In this document: piece by piece, positions 35,206-44,126 of the stretch | How positions within the stretch are numbered: the stretch's first letter is position 1 | How the letters are laid out: every line of letters starts with the position of its first letter | Assembly: GCA_003497625.1 (NCBI GenBank) | Contig: DNNO01000020.1 | Coordinates: 89,604-135,960 of the forward strand | Direction of reading: 5' to 3' | Source: Flavobacterium sp. | GTDB lineage: Bacteria > Bacteroidota > Bacteroidia > Flavobacteriales > Flavobacteriaceae | DNA: 46,357 bases | Made by a program: the position numbers and the translations under genes | The notes under the pieces: model-generated | Databases searched by the model: none | Seen by the model: only the letters and a program-made list of their open reading frames with translations | Told to the model about the DNA's origin: nothing

Positions 35206-36198
35206 TTAATTACTGATTTCGATTAATTTTTTCAATTTTTCTAATGCTTTTCCGCTTGCTAAACTTTCTTGAGCTTTTGCTAAAGATTCATCATAATTCG
35301 ATTTTTCAACAGTCTGAATGGCGATGGCAGCATTAGCACAAACTACATTGTTTTGAGCCGTTGTTCCTTTTCCAGAAATGACATCGAAGAAAATTTTAGC
35401 TGATTCATCAACGGTTGCTCCGCCTTTGATGGTTGCTAGTTGACATTCTGGTAGTTTGAAATCGGATGGTTTTAAAATTTGTTCGGAAGTGTTGGAAATA
35501 ATTTTTACTTCATCAGTCAATGAAACTTCGTCAAAACCACTTAATCCGTGTAAAATGGAGTAGTTAGTGGATGTGTTTTGATATAAATAAGCATACATTC
35601 GTGCTAATTCTAAACTAAAAACACCAACCATTTGATTTTTTGGAAACGACGGATTTACCATAGGCCCCAACATATTAAAAAACGTTTTCACACCTAATTC
35701 TTTTCGAATAGGACCCACATTTTTCATAGCAGGGTGGAAGAGTGGTGCGTGCAAAATGGCAATATTGGTTTCTTCTATGGATTTAGTTAGGAAATCGGAA
35801 TCATTCGTAAATTTCACACCCATTTTTTCCATCACATTACTTGAACCAGAAATTGAAGAAACACCATAATTTCCGTGTTTTGCGACTTTAATTCCCGCTC
35901 CAGCTACAATGAATGAAGCTAAAGTGGAAATGTTGAACGTATCTTTTCCATCTCCACCCGTTCCGCACAAATCGATGGTATTGTAAGCGGAAAAATCTAC
36001 AGGAATACATAATTCCAGCAAAGCTTCACGGAAACCAGCTAATTCTTCAATAGTAATACTTCGCATCATGTAAACCGTCATGAAAGCAGCGATTTGGCTT
36101 GGATTATAACTTCCAGAAGAAATATTGACCAAAACGTCTTTCGCTTCTTCTTTAGTTAAGATTTCATGTTGGATTAATCGATTTAATATATTTTTCAT
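35206..36198 (-). CDS. trpD: Anthranilate phosphoribosyltransferase
   Basis: 330-residue enzyme joining anthranilate to PRPP. The PRPP loop GTGGDGKDTFNIST is at about 80-93, and KHGNYGVSSISGSSNVMEKMG at about 107-127 carries the usual substrate-binding residues. NPSFPKNQMVGVFS (about 182-195) is typical. It is separate from TrpG. The 94-nt spacer to trpG is AT-rich with nothing recognisable. Confidence 0.97.
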   Translation of the reverse strand: MKNILNRLIQHEILTKEEAKDVLVNISSGSYNPSQIAAFMTVYMMRSITIEELAGFREALLELCIPVDFSAYNTIDLCGTGGDGKDTFNISTLASFIVAGAGIKVAKHGNYGVSSISGSSNVMEKMGVKFTNDSDFLTKSIEETNIAILHAPLFHPAMKNVGPIRKELGVKTFFNMLGPMVNPSFPKNQMVGVFSLELARMYAYLYQNTSTNYSILHGLSGFDEVSLTDEVKIISNTSEQILKPSDFKLPECQLATIKGGATVDESAKIFFDVISGKGTTAQNNVVCANAAIAIQTVEKSNYDESLAKAQESLASGKALEKLKKLIEISN

Positions 36199-36292
36199 GT
36201 GTTTCGAATTTTAAAATTGGACATAAGTTGGGCTGTACTTCACCGATTTTGTGTTTGTGAAGCAATAAATTAAGCGTGTATGTTGTTGCTAA

Positions 36293-36856
36293 TTAATGGC
36301 TAAGCCAATTTTCTAAGATTTTTTTTCCGTAAGGCGTTAACACACTTTCAGGATGATATTGAACGCCTCGAATATCAAAATGAGCATGTTTCATCGACAT
36401 GATTTGACCGTTTTCATCAGTTGAAGTTACGATTAAATCGTCTGGAAGGTTTTCGTTGGAAACAACCCAAGAATGATAACGACCAACTTCAATTTCGTTT
36501 GGTAAATCGTTGAAAATAAAATCGTCTTCTGTTTTTTTGATTTTTGTAGCAACACCGTGATAGACTTTTTCTAAGTTGGTTAAAGTGCCACCGAAAACTT
36601 CTCCGATAGCTTGTAAACCTAAACAAACTCCGAAAATACTTTTGCTGGAAGCATATTTTTTGATAACCTCTTTCAACAAACCCGCTTCATCTGGAATTCC
36701 AGGTCCTGGCGAAAGAAGAATTTTATCGAATTTTTCTAATTCGTTCAACTCAAATTCGTCGTTTCTGAAAACGGTTACATTCGCATTCAAATCCTCTAAA
36801 TAGTGGACTAAATTGTAGGTAAAACTGTCGTAATTGTCTATAACTGCTATTTTCAT
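36293..36856 (-). CDS. trpG: Anthranilate synthase component II (glutamine amidotransferase)
   Basis: 187-residue class I amidotransferase supplying ammonia to TrpE. The nucleophile is Cys78 in FGVCLGLQ (75-82); the His/Glu pair is in VQYHPES near residues 170-176. LLSPGPGIPDEAG (47-59) forms the oxyanion strand. Members of this family can also serve 4-aminobenzoate synthesis, but its place inside the trp operon points to tryptophan. Eighty AT-rich nt separate it from trpE. Confidence 0.96.
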   Translation of the reverse strand: MKIAVIDNYDSFTYNLVHYLEDLNANVTVFRNDEFELNELEKFDKILLSPGPGIPDEAGLLKEVIKKYASSKSIFGVCLGLQAIGEVFGGTLTNLEKVYHGVATKIKKTEDDFIFNDLPNEIEVGRYHSWVVSNENLPDDLIVTSTDENGQIMSMKHAHFDIRGVQYHPESVLTPYGKKILENWLSH

Positions 36857-36936
36857 TTTTTATTCTAAGATTGAATGATTTAAAGATTGAAAAATTTATT
36901 ATGCTGTAATTTTTTAATCTTTTAATTTTTAAATTA

Positions 36937-38337
36937 TTAAATTTTTTCAGCTAAATCTAAAGCTTTTTGCAAAGCGCCCAACTTGTTGTACACTTCTTGC
37001 ATTTCGTTTTCTTCGGATGAACTTTCTACAATTCCGGCACCAGCTTGAAAATGTAGTGTATGGTTTTTACTCAAAAAGGAACGAATCATAATCGCGTGAT
37101 TAAAATTGCCTTCAAAATCTAATACTCCGATGGCACCACCGTAGAAACTTCTGTTGGTTTTTTCGATGTTTTCAATCAATTGCATGGCTTTTACTTTTGG
37201 TGCTCCGGTTAATGTTCCTGCTGGAAATGTCTTCGCAACTAATTCCATAAAAGTATGATTTTCTTTTAATTTTCCTGATACTTTCGAAACCAAATGAATC
37301 ACGTGAGAGAAAAATTGGACTTCTTTGTATTTTTCTACTTTTACTTCGTGGCAACTTCGGCTTAAATCGTTTCTTGCTAAATCGACTAGCATGACATGTT
37401 CGCTGTTTTCTTTGGTGTCTTCGCCTAATTTTTTTGCTATTTCGGCATCTTGTTCGTCGTTTCCAGTGCGTTTGAATGTGCCTGCGATAGGATGAATTTC
37501 GGCAAAATTGTTTTTGATTACTAATTGTGCTTCTGGCGATGAACCGAATATTTTGAAATTTCCGTAATCGAAATAGAACAAATATGGAGAAGGATTGATG
37601 CTTCGTAAAGCACGATAAACATTGAATTCGTCACCTTTGAAAGCTTGTGAAAATCGTCTTGATAAAACCAATTGGAATACATCGCCACGTAAACAATGTT
37701 TTTTGGCTAAAGAAACGTAGTTTTTGAATTCGTCATCAGTTAAGTTCGAAGTTCCATTTCCTGATTTTTGGAAGGAAAAGGAAGCAAAATTTTTCGCTTG
37801 TAATAATTGTTCGATTTCACCAATATTGTTGCTTCCTTCAAAGCTGTGAGAGAATAAATACGCTTCGTTTTTGAAATGATTAATGGCAATAATGTTTTGA
37901 TAAACAGCGTAAAATAGTTCCGGAATTTCGTTTTCTGATGATTTCTTTGCAATCGAAACTTTTTCAAAATATTGAATCGCATCATAAGCTAAATAGCCAA
38001 ACAATCCTTGTGTTATGAATTTAAAATCTGACTTTTCCGTTTCAAATTGATTAGAGAAATTTTCGATTTCTTTCGCTACGTTTACTTCAGTATCAATTGG
38101 AATAATTTCTGAAAAACCATCAGGAAAATTCGTTTCAATTTTTTGATTTTCTACCTTAATAGAAGCTATCGGATTGAAACAGATGTATGAAAAACTGTTA
38201 TCATTTGCATGATAATCAGAACTTTCAAGCAAGATGCTGTTTGGGAATTTATCGCGAATTTTTAAGTAAACACTTACTGGCGTAATGGTGTCGGCTAGAA
38301 TTTGTTTGTAATTTGTATTTAACTTGTATTTTCTCAT
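36937..38337 (-). CDS. trpE: Anthranilate synthase component I
   Basis: 466-residue chorismate-using enzyme, the first committed step of tryptophan synthesis. The N-terminal LLESSD (37-42) corresponds to the LLES motif of the tryptophan feedback site. The C-terminal chorismate domain has SPSPEAQ-like residues (here GSSPEAQLV), PIAGTFKRTG, the DLARNDLSR metal segment, FPAGTLTGAPKVKAMQLI, and GGAIGVLDFEGNFNHAIMIRS. Transcription is governed by the attenuator just upstream. It is the first structural gene of the operon, and its ATG is 21 nt after the terminator T-run. Confidence 0.97.
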   Translation of the reverse strand: MRKYKLNTNYKQILADTITPVSVYLKIRDKFPNSILLESSDYHANDNSFSYICFNPIASIKVENQKIETNFPDGFSEIIPIDTEVNVAKEIENFSNQFETEKSDFKFITQGLFGYLAYDAIQYFEKVSIAKKSSENEIPELFYAVYQNIIAINHFKNEAYLFSHSFEGSNNIGEIEQLLQAKNFASFSFQKSGNGTSNLTDDEFKNYVSLAKKHCLRGDVFQLVLSRRFSQAFKGDEFNVYRALRSINPSPYLFYFDYGNFKIFGSSPEAQLVIKNNFAEIHPIAGTFKRTGNDEQDAEIAKKLGEDTKENSEHVMLVDLARNDLSRSCHEVKVEKYKEVQFFSHVIHLVSKVSGKLKENHTFMELVAKTFPAGTLTGAPKVKAMQLIENIEKTNRSFYGGAIGVLDFEGNFNHAIMIRSFLSKNHTLHFQAGAGIVESSSEENEMQEVYNKLGALQKALDLAEKI

Positions 38338-38358
38338 TTGATTTGATTTTTTGGGAAT

Positions 38359-38390
38359 AAAAAAAGGCTTGTCGTGATTGACAAGCCTTT
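38359..38390 (-). terminator. trp attenuator terminator
   Basis: On the minus strand AAAGGCTTGTC (38390-38380), loop AATCAC and GACAAGCCTTT (38373-38363) form a perfect 11-bp stem followed by a run of T. It lies 41 nt after the leader-peptide stop and before trpE, the standard place for transcription attenuation. Confidence 0.9.
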
Positions 38391-38431
38391 TCTATGTATT
38401 TGGTTTTAAATGATACTATAGCAGGTTTCGC

Positions 38432-38488
38432 TCACGAAGTTCGACGTAAGTTAGACCACCACCAAGTATTGTTTAAAATTGAAATCAT
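38432..38488 (-). CDS. trpL: trp operon leader peptide with three tandem Trp codons
   Basis: An 18-codon open frame reads MISILNNTWWWSNLRRTS, then TGA. Three consecutive TGG codons lie at 38464-38456, and an intrinsic terminator follows before trpE. This is the signature of ribosome-mediated attenuation: when charged tRNA-Trp is scarce, the ribosome stalls on WWW and the downstream RNA should refold away from the terminator. The codon segment ACTTGGT can pair with ACCAAAT (38404-38398), a possible alternative stem. A short CCT-containing stretch after the stop (GCGAAACCT) could pair weakly with the 5' arm of the terminator. Start codon and reading frame were checked base by base. It is too short for routine gene finders. 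Confidence 0.88.
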   Translation of the reverse strand: MISILNNTWWWSNLRRTS

Positions 38489-38506
38489 TTTCTTAATTGT
38501 ATGTTG

Positions 38507-38539
38507 CAAATATTTCTAATTAATTTTCGAATAAACAAA
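38507..38539 (-). promoter_or_regulatory. trp operon promoter
   Basis: On the minus strand TTTG (38539-38536) and AATATTTG (38514-38507; one mismatch to TAnnTTTG) are 21 nt apart. The leader ATG is 18 nt beyond the -7 box, so the untranslated leader would be only about ten bases. The -33 box is only 4 nt past the E1 stop codon. Confidence 0.65.
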
Positions 38540-38543
38540 TTTT

Positions 38544-40946
38544 TTAATATAAACTTGGATATTTTGTTGGATTTGCCTCATTCATAATCGCATATACTTT
38601 CTCAAAAATGTCTTCTGTTGAAGGTTTTGAGAAGTAATCACCATCGGTTCCATAAGCAGGTCTGTGTGCTTTTGAAGCTAATGTTTGCGGTGCGCTATCT
38701 AAATGTTGGTAGGCTTTTTGGTTCTCAACAATTTCTTGTAAAATGTATGCACTTGCTCCACCAGGAACGTCTTCGTCAATTACTAATAAACGATTTGTTT
38801 TCGCTACCGATTTCACAATATCATGATGAATATCGAAAGGTAATAACGATTGAATATCGATTATTTCAGCGCTAATTCCAACCGATTCTAATTCATTTGC
38901 TGCTTGTTCTACCAAACGTAAAGTTGAGCCATAAGAAACTAACGTAATATCAGTTCCAGTTTTAATCGTTTCAACTACTCCAATAGGTGTTTTGAATTCC
39001 CCTAAATTGGTTGGCATTTTTTCTTTCAAACGGTAACCATTCAAACATTCAACAACCAATGCTGGTTCATCTGTTTCTAACAAAGTGTTATAAAAACCAG
39101 CTGCTTTGGTCATGTTTCTTGGAACTAAAACGTGAATTCCTCTGATTGCATTGATAATCATTCCCATTGGAGAACCTGAATGCCAAACGCCTTCTAAACG
39201 GTGACCACGAGTTCTGATGATTAACGGTGCTTTTTGGCGACCAGCCGTTCTGTATTGTAATGTCGCTAAATCATCACTCATGATTTGAATAGCATACAAC
39301 AAATAATCTAAATATTGAATTTCAGCAATTGGACGCAATCCTCTCATTGCCATTCCGATTCCTTGACCAAGAATTGTAGCTTCACGAATTCCGACATCGG
39401 CAACACGTAATTCTCCGTATTTTTCTTGCATGCCTTCCAAACCTTGGTTAACATCACCAATATTTCCTGAATCTTCACCAAAAATTAAGGTTTCTGGATA
39501 TTTTGAAAAGATAGCATCAAAATTGTCTCTTAAAACCAAACGTGCATCCACATCTTCAGCAGTTGCATCGTATGTTGGAGCTACTTCTTTCGTTTTTAAA
39601 ACGGTTTTATCCGATTGCGAAAATAAATGTGAACTGAATTTTGGTTGGATTTTCTCCGTATAATTTTCAATCCAAGTTGCTAAAGTAGCACGAGAATTTT
39701 CTTTGATAATCATGCGCAACACTTTACGTGCAGCCACTAAAATGTCTTTACGAATAGGTTCTTTTATCGAAGCAACATCGTTAGCAATTTTCTCGATAAA
39801 TACTTTATTTTCACTTTGTGAAGCGATTGTATTTAACAAACCAACTAACTCTTGTTGTTCTGCTTTTGTTGGTGCTGTGAAATTTGTCCAAGCAGTTTTT
39901 TTACCTTCTAAAACGTCTTTTTTCGCTTGATTGTCAATTTCTTCTAATTCTTCTGAAGTAGCGATATTGTTTTCTAGTAACCAAGTTTTCATTTTAGCTA
40001 AACAGTCAAATTCTGCTTCCCAAGCCAAACGTTCTGCATTTTTGTAACGCTCGTGACTTCCAGATGTAGAGTGTCCTTGAGGTTGAGTTAATTCGCTTAC
40101 GTGAACTAAAACCGGAACGTGTTCTTCACGAGCAATTTGTGATGCTTTTTGGTACGTTTCTACTAAAGCTGGATAATCCCAACCTTTAACACGTAAGATT
40201 TCGTAACCGTTATTTTCTTCATCACGTTGGAAACCTTTTAAGATTTCAGAGATGTTTTCTTTTGTTGTTTGATGACGTGCGTGAACTGAAATTCCGTATT
40301 CGTCGTCCCAAACGCTCATTACCATTGGTACTTGTAAAACACCAGCAGCATTGATAGTTTCGAAGAATAAACCTTCAGAAGTAGAAGCATTTCCGATAGT
40401 TCCCCAAGCTACTTCGTTTCCGTTTTCAGAAAAATTAGTTTGGTTAATACCCGAAACATTTCTATATATTTTTGAAGCCTGAGCCAATCCTAATAAACGC
40501 GGCATTTGCCCAGCAGTAGGAGAGATATCAGAGCTCGAATTTTTTTGTTGGGTTAAGTTTTTCCAATTTCCGTTTTCGTCTAATGAATGGGTTGCGAAGT
40601 GTCCGCCCATTTGACGTCCAGCACTCATTGGATCAAAATTAATATCGGTATGGCCGTACAATCCAGCGAAGAATTGCTCGATATTCATTGCGCCAATTGC
40701 CATCATAAAAGTTTGGTCACGGTAATATCCTGAACGGAAATCTCCGTTTTGAAACGCTTTTGCTAATGCCAATTGAGGTACTTCTTTACCATCGCCAAAA
40801 ATTCCGAATTTGGCTTTACCTGTAAGTACTTCTTTTCTTCCAAGAAGGCTACATTCTCTACTGATTCGTGCGATTTTATAATCGTTAATGACTTCTTTTT
40901 TGAAATCTTCAAAAGAAACTACTTCCGATGTTGTTGCTGTTTTCAT
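38544..40946 (-). CDS. Fused branched-chain 2-oxoacid dehydrogenase E1 (alpha-beta)
   Basis: 800-residue thiamine-diphosphate enzyme with E1-alpha (about 10-420) and E1-beta (about 465-800) on one chain. The alpha half has YYRDQTFMMAIG (about 74-85), GRQMGGHFATHS (about 110-121) and WGTIGNASTSEGLFFETINAAG, the cofactor-binding loop. The beta half has FGEDSGNIGDVNQGLEGMQEKYG, VADVGIREATILGQGIGMAM and the late VPGGASAYILQEI. The complex decarboxylates branched-chain 2-oxoacids from Leu, Ile and Val. The fused form is typical of Bacteroidota. No E2 or E3 gene is adjacent. It has its own promoter and lies directly upstream of the trp operon on the same strand. Confidence 0.93.
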   Translation of the reverse strand: MKTATTSEVVSFEDFKKEVINDYKIARISRECSLLGRKEVLTGKAKFGIFGDGKEVPQLALAKAFQNGDFRSGYYRDQTFMMAIGAMNIEQFFAGLYGHTDINFDPMSAGRQMGGHFATHSLDENGNWKNLTQQKNSSSDISPTAGQMPRLLGLAQASKIYRNVSGINQTNFSENGNEVAWGTIGNASTSEGLFFETINAAGVLQVPMVMSVWDDEYGISVHARHQTTKENISEILKGFQRDEENNGYEILRVKGWDYPALVETYQKASQIAREEHVPVLVHVSELTQPQGHSTSGSHERYKNAERLAWEAEFDCLAKMKTWLLENNIATSEELEEIDNQAKKDVLEGKKTAWTNFTAPTKAEQQELVGLLNTIASQSENKVFIEKIANDVASIKEPIRKDILVAARKVLRMIIKENSRATLATWIENYTEKIQPKFSSHLFSQSDKTVLKTKEVAPTYDATAEDVDARLVLRDNFDAIFSKYPETLIFGEDSGNIGDVNQGLEGMQEKYGELRVADVGIREATILGQGIGMAMRGLRPIAEIQYLDYLLYAIQIMSDDLATLQYRTAGRQKAPLIIRTRGHRLEGVWHSGSPMGMIINAIRGIHVLVPRNMTKAAGFYNTLLETDEPALVVECLNGYRLKEKMPTNLGEFKTPIGVVETIKTGTDITLVSYGSTLRLVEQAANELESVGISAEIIDIQSLLPFDIHHDIVKSVAKTNRLLVIDEDVPGGASAYILQEIVENQKAYQHLDSAPQTLASKAHRPAYGTDGDYFSKPSTEDIFEKVYAIMNEANPTKYPSLY

Positions 40947-40975
40947 AAGCCGTTTGTACGAAATTGATAATTCAA

Positions 40976-41005
40976 CAAATTTAATTAAAACGACTTATAA
41001 AACAA
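40976..41005 (-). promoter_or_regulatory. Promoter of the E1 gene
   Basis: On the minus strand TTG (41005-41003) and a perfect TAAATTTG (40983-40976) are 19 nt apart, 29 nt before the ATG. Confidence 0.7.
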
Positions 41006-41129
41006 TACAGAGGGTAATATTTTTTTAATTATTATTAAATTATCAATAGTTTTGATTTGAAAAACGCAATGAATTCATTAAAAAATGATTTTTAATTATT
41101 GAATTATCAAATAAATAGATAAAAAGCTA

Positions 41130-43949
41130 TTAAAACCATTTTCGGGTAAATAGAGAAATTAATGTTTTTGGACTTAAAGTGACCACAAAACGAATTTGTT
41201 GTCCATAATTAACATCGTCCAAAGCAAATCCGTTTGAAGAATAAACAGGTAAAAAAAGCTCAAAATAATCAGGAACTAAGTTTAAGTGTAAGCCTGAATC
41301 ATATGCAAATTTTGCGCTAGAATATTGATTCTTAAACATCCCGGCATCGCCATAAATTTGAATCCAATTCCAAATATTGAACGTTCCATTAATAGTGGTC
41401 ATCCATTGGTTTGCAAATCGGGTGTCTAATTTAGATTTGAATCCACCTTCAGCATAAACATATTGTTGACTGTAAATTCCAGTAGTTTCACTTCTTCCTA
41501 ACAAGTTATAATCGAACATATAATCGTTTGGTCTGTCTAATCCAAAGCTAAAAAAATCGGAATTTGTACTTCTGTACATAAATGCTCCAGCGAAAAATCT
41601 AAAACTGATTTGACGGTTGTTTTCAAACAATTTTCGGTAATGAATTTCGGTGGAAACTTTTCCAAATGAATTTGAAATTTGTAAATCGTTTAATAGAGAG
41701 AAATGTTTTGTAGCTTCTGATTGATAATTTCCGTATTTGGTATTAAAAATATTATAATTCTCTGTATTTGAGTCTGTAACAAATTCTGATTTATCTCTGT
41801 TAACATAAACTTGTCTTAACTGAATGAATTCATTTTTGTTAGTTCTTAGATTTTCATCACGAAATCTAAACTGTATAACAGGTATAAAATAGCTGTAAAA
41901 AGCATCTTTTGTATAATGAAAACGACTTCCAGTCACTAAATATCGGATGTTGTATAATTTGCCTTTTTCGCGAATGTTATCGTCTACAAATGCAGAAAAT
42001 TTACCTACAAGCGTTCCTGTGTTGCTCGAATACATTGGAGTAACACTGAAAGTAAAAGGCTTGTTTAAAATCGATTTATTATTGATTCGCATACCCAATG
42101 CAATACCGTCATAAATATTAAATTCTACTTCTGGTACAAAGAAAATTTGATTGTAATAAGGTTCCTCCAAATCTTTAAAAAAGACAAATTTAAACGGACG
42201 ATTGTTAAAGAAAAAGCCTTTTAATGATTTCCAATTGTTTCTCAAATTGTATTCAGGAACTTCATTATTGTAATTCAGGGTTAATTTATCGGCTCCCATT
42301 CTTGGAATTACGATTGTAGAATCGGTTTTGATATTGGTCAACCAAATTTTATTAACTACCTGATTATCTTTTAGTTGATATAGCGAAATAGGAACGTTAG
42401 TATTGGTTTTGTTAATGATATTTACCGAAAGTGAATCTTCTGTTTTGGTTACTTTTCCAAATTTATAATCAATTAAATCGCGGGTTTCAATTACGGTTCT
42501 GAAAAACCAATCGATGTCTTTTGGACTATTTTTGATTAAAACGGTTTCAAACTGACGTGAATTGGTTCCTAAAAATTGATTTTCTTGAATGTATTCTTTA
42601 ATAGTGTTGTGAACAATTTCGTTTCCTAAATAGCTGTCTAAATATTTTAAACTCAAACCAGCGCGATATTTACTAGCAATTTGCTCGTTGAATTTTATCA
42701 AGCGATTTTTGGGTTCGTTTAAAGCTTGATCTAAGTTTTTACGCGCCATTAACATATACAAATAGTTGTATTGTTGGTTAAAATCAAGATTAATAAAATG
42801 GTACGATTTTAATATTTTTAAATTAGCCACATTACCTGTCATTTTCAATTCTGGAAAATACTCATCGGCATATTGCATCATGATGAACATTTGGATTCCG
42901 TCATAAATCCAATAATCGCGTCTTTGATTTAGATTTAAATTTTCTTTTAAATAATTGTTTAAATAGGTTTTTAGAAACTTCAATTCGAACATTAATTCAT
43001 TGGAAAACGGGCTCAAAAAACTAGGTAACTGATTTAATCCATAAAACGGCTGACGTGCATAATCTTCTTGGGAAATTAAGATTTTAGAAGTAAGTGGTAA
43101 CCCTAATTTTGATGCCGTAAAACGACTCACTCTATCAAAAATAATGGCTTTGTCAATATCTTTTACTCTTGAATCTTCAATACCACAACTTACTTCAATA
43201 ATTTCGTTTTTATAAGTTTGATATGTATTAGTTGGTTGAACCGTGATTATAACTTCGCTTTTATTCTTTGCGTTTAATAGTACTTTTTTAGTATCTACAA
43301 GTTCAAAAGAATTGATTTCTAATAAATTACTCGATAAATTGTATTTAATTGGAAGTTCAAATTCAATTTCAAAATCAGAAAAAGCATTAGGTATATCATC
43401 TAAATTTTCATTACTCTGTTGCACAAACTGTTTGTGTTCATATCGAGACGGATTCAAGTACCAATTTTTTAAGGTAATTCTATCATTGTTATCATAACCA
43501 TAACGAGTAAACTTAGCATCTGGAATTTTCACTTCATAAACCAAGGTGAAAGTTTGTTTTGAACAAGGTAAAATTGGTTGGTTTAGGTCTAGTTTAACCA
43601 AATCTACTTTTTCGTTTGGTCTTTTCCAATTTACAGATTGATAATTCGCATCTACAACTGTTTTGATTGAAGTGAAACCTCTTTCTTTTTCACTGGCCAA
43701 ATGAAAAGCTCTCACAAATTCGTCGGAATATTTTTTTGCTAATGCAGATGATTTTGATGAAAAAGCATTATTCCAATCATTTAAAATAATATGTTTTAGT
43801 GTGTCGTTACTGGTATTATTAAAAGTTAAAACCTGATGAACCAATAGCGTTTTTTCTTCTGTATTAATTCTAACAGTCATTTTTGAAGTATGCTGAGAAA
43901 AAATCAGAAGCGGAAAGATTAAAAATACTATTTTGATTAAAAATTTCAA
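41130..43949 (-). CDS. M1-like peptidase-fold protein with predicted outer-membrane barrel, active site degenerate
   Basis: 939 residues with a signal peptide (1-19, ending FSQ). Residues about 20-250 match the beta-sheet N-domain of M1 aminopeptidases, and about 260-480 the thermolysin-like helical domain. The zinc motif is lost: by alignment to the HExxH-(18)-E spacing, the His-Glu-His positions read KTYLN at 327-331, and the third ligand position is Asp350 in YWIYDG. The last about 350 residues are rich in alternating aromatic and polar beta strands and end in Phe, as outer-membrane barrels do. So it is probably a non-catalytic surface or outer-membrane protein. The length and clean reading frame argue against a decaying pseudogene. 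Confidence 0.72.
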   Translation of the reverse strand: MKFLIKIVFLIFPLLIFSQHTSKMTVRINTEEKTLLVHQVLTFNNTSNDTLKHIILNDWNNAFSSKSSALAKKYSDEFVRAFHLASEKERGFTSIKTVVDANYQSVNWKRPNEKVDLVKLDLNQPILPCSKQTFTLVYEVKIPDAKFTRYGYDNNDRITLKNWYLNPSRYEHKQFVQQSNENLDDIPNAFSDFEIEFELPIKYNLSSNLLEINSFELVDTKKVLLNAKNKSEVIITVQPTNTYQTYKNEIIEVSCGIEDSRVKDIDKAIIFDRVSRFTASKLGLPLTSKILISQEDYARQPFYGLNQLPSFLSPFSNELMFELKFLKTYLNNYLKENLNLNQRRDYWIYDGIQMFIMMQYADEYFPELKMTGNVANLKILKSYHFINLDFNQQYNYLYMLMARKNLDQALNEPKNRLIKFNEQIASKYRAGLSLKYLDSYLGNEIVHNTIKEYIQENQFLGTNSRQFETVLIKNSPKDIDWFFRTVIETRDLIDYKFGKVTKTEDSLSVNIINKTNTNVPISLYQLKDNQVVNKIWLTNIKTDSTIVIPRMGADKLTLNYNNEVPEYNLRNNWKSLKGFFFNNRPFKFVFFKDLEEPYYNQIFFVPEVEFNIYDGIALGMRINNKSILNKPFTFSVTPMYSSNTGTLVGKFSAFVDDNIREKGKLYNIRYLVTGSRFHYTKDAFYSYFIPVIQFRFRDENLRTNKNEFIQLRQVYVNRDKSEFVTDSNTENYNIFNTKYGNYQSEATKHFSLLNDLQISNSFGKVSTEIHYRKLFENNRQISFRFFAGAFMYRSTNSDFFSFGLDRPNDYMFDYNLLGRSETTGIYSQQYVYAEGGFKSKLDTRFANQWMTTINGTFNIWNWIQIYGDAGMFKNQYSSAKFAYDSGLHLNLVPDYFELFLPVYSSNGFALDDVNYGQQIRFVVTLSPKTLISLFTRKWF

Positions 43950-44103
43950 ATTGAATGAATTGGTTTTCTGTTAGATGACAAATAAAGTAAAAAGTTGCTT
44001 TAAATAAATGCAAAATATAAAAATACTCGTACAATAGCCTTAAAAAAGACTTAAAATTAGCAAGTATTGGTATAAAATGAAGTTACTTTCAATTATATAT
44101 TCG

Positions 44104-44111
44104 TATTTTTG
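44104..44111 (+). promoter_or_regulatory. -7 box for the secreted endonuclease gene
   Basis: TATTTTTG is an exact TAnnTTTG match. It overlaps the first in-frame ATG (44109), so if it is used, translation must begin at the next ATG (44127). Confidence 0.45.
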
Positions 44112-44126
44112 ATAAAATTAGTTTTT

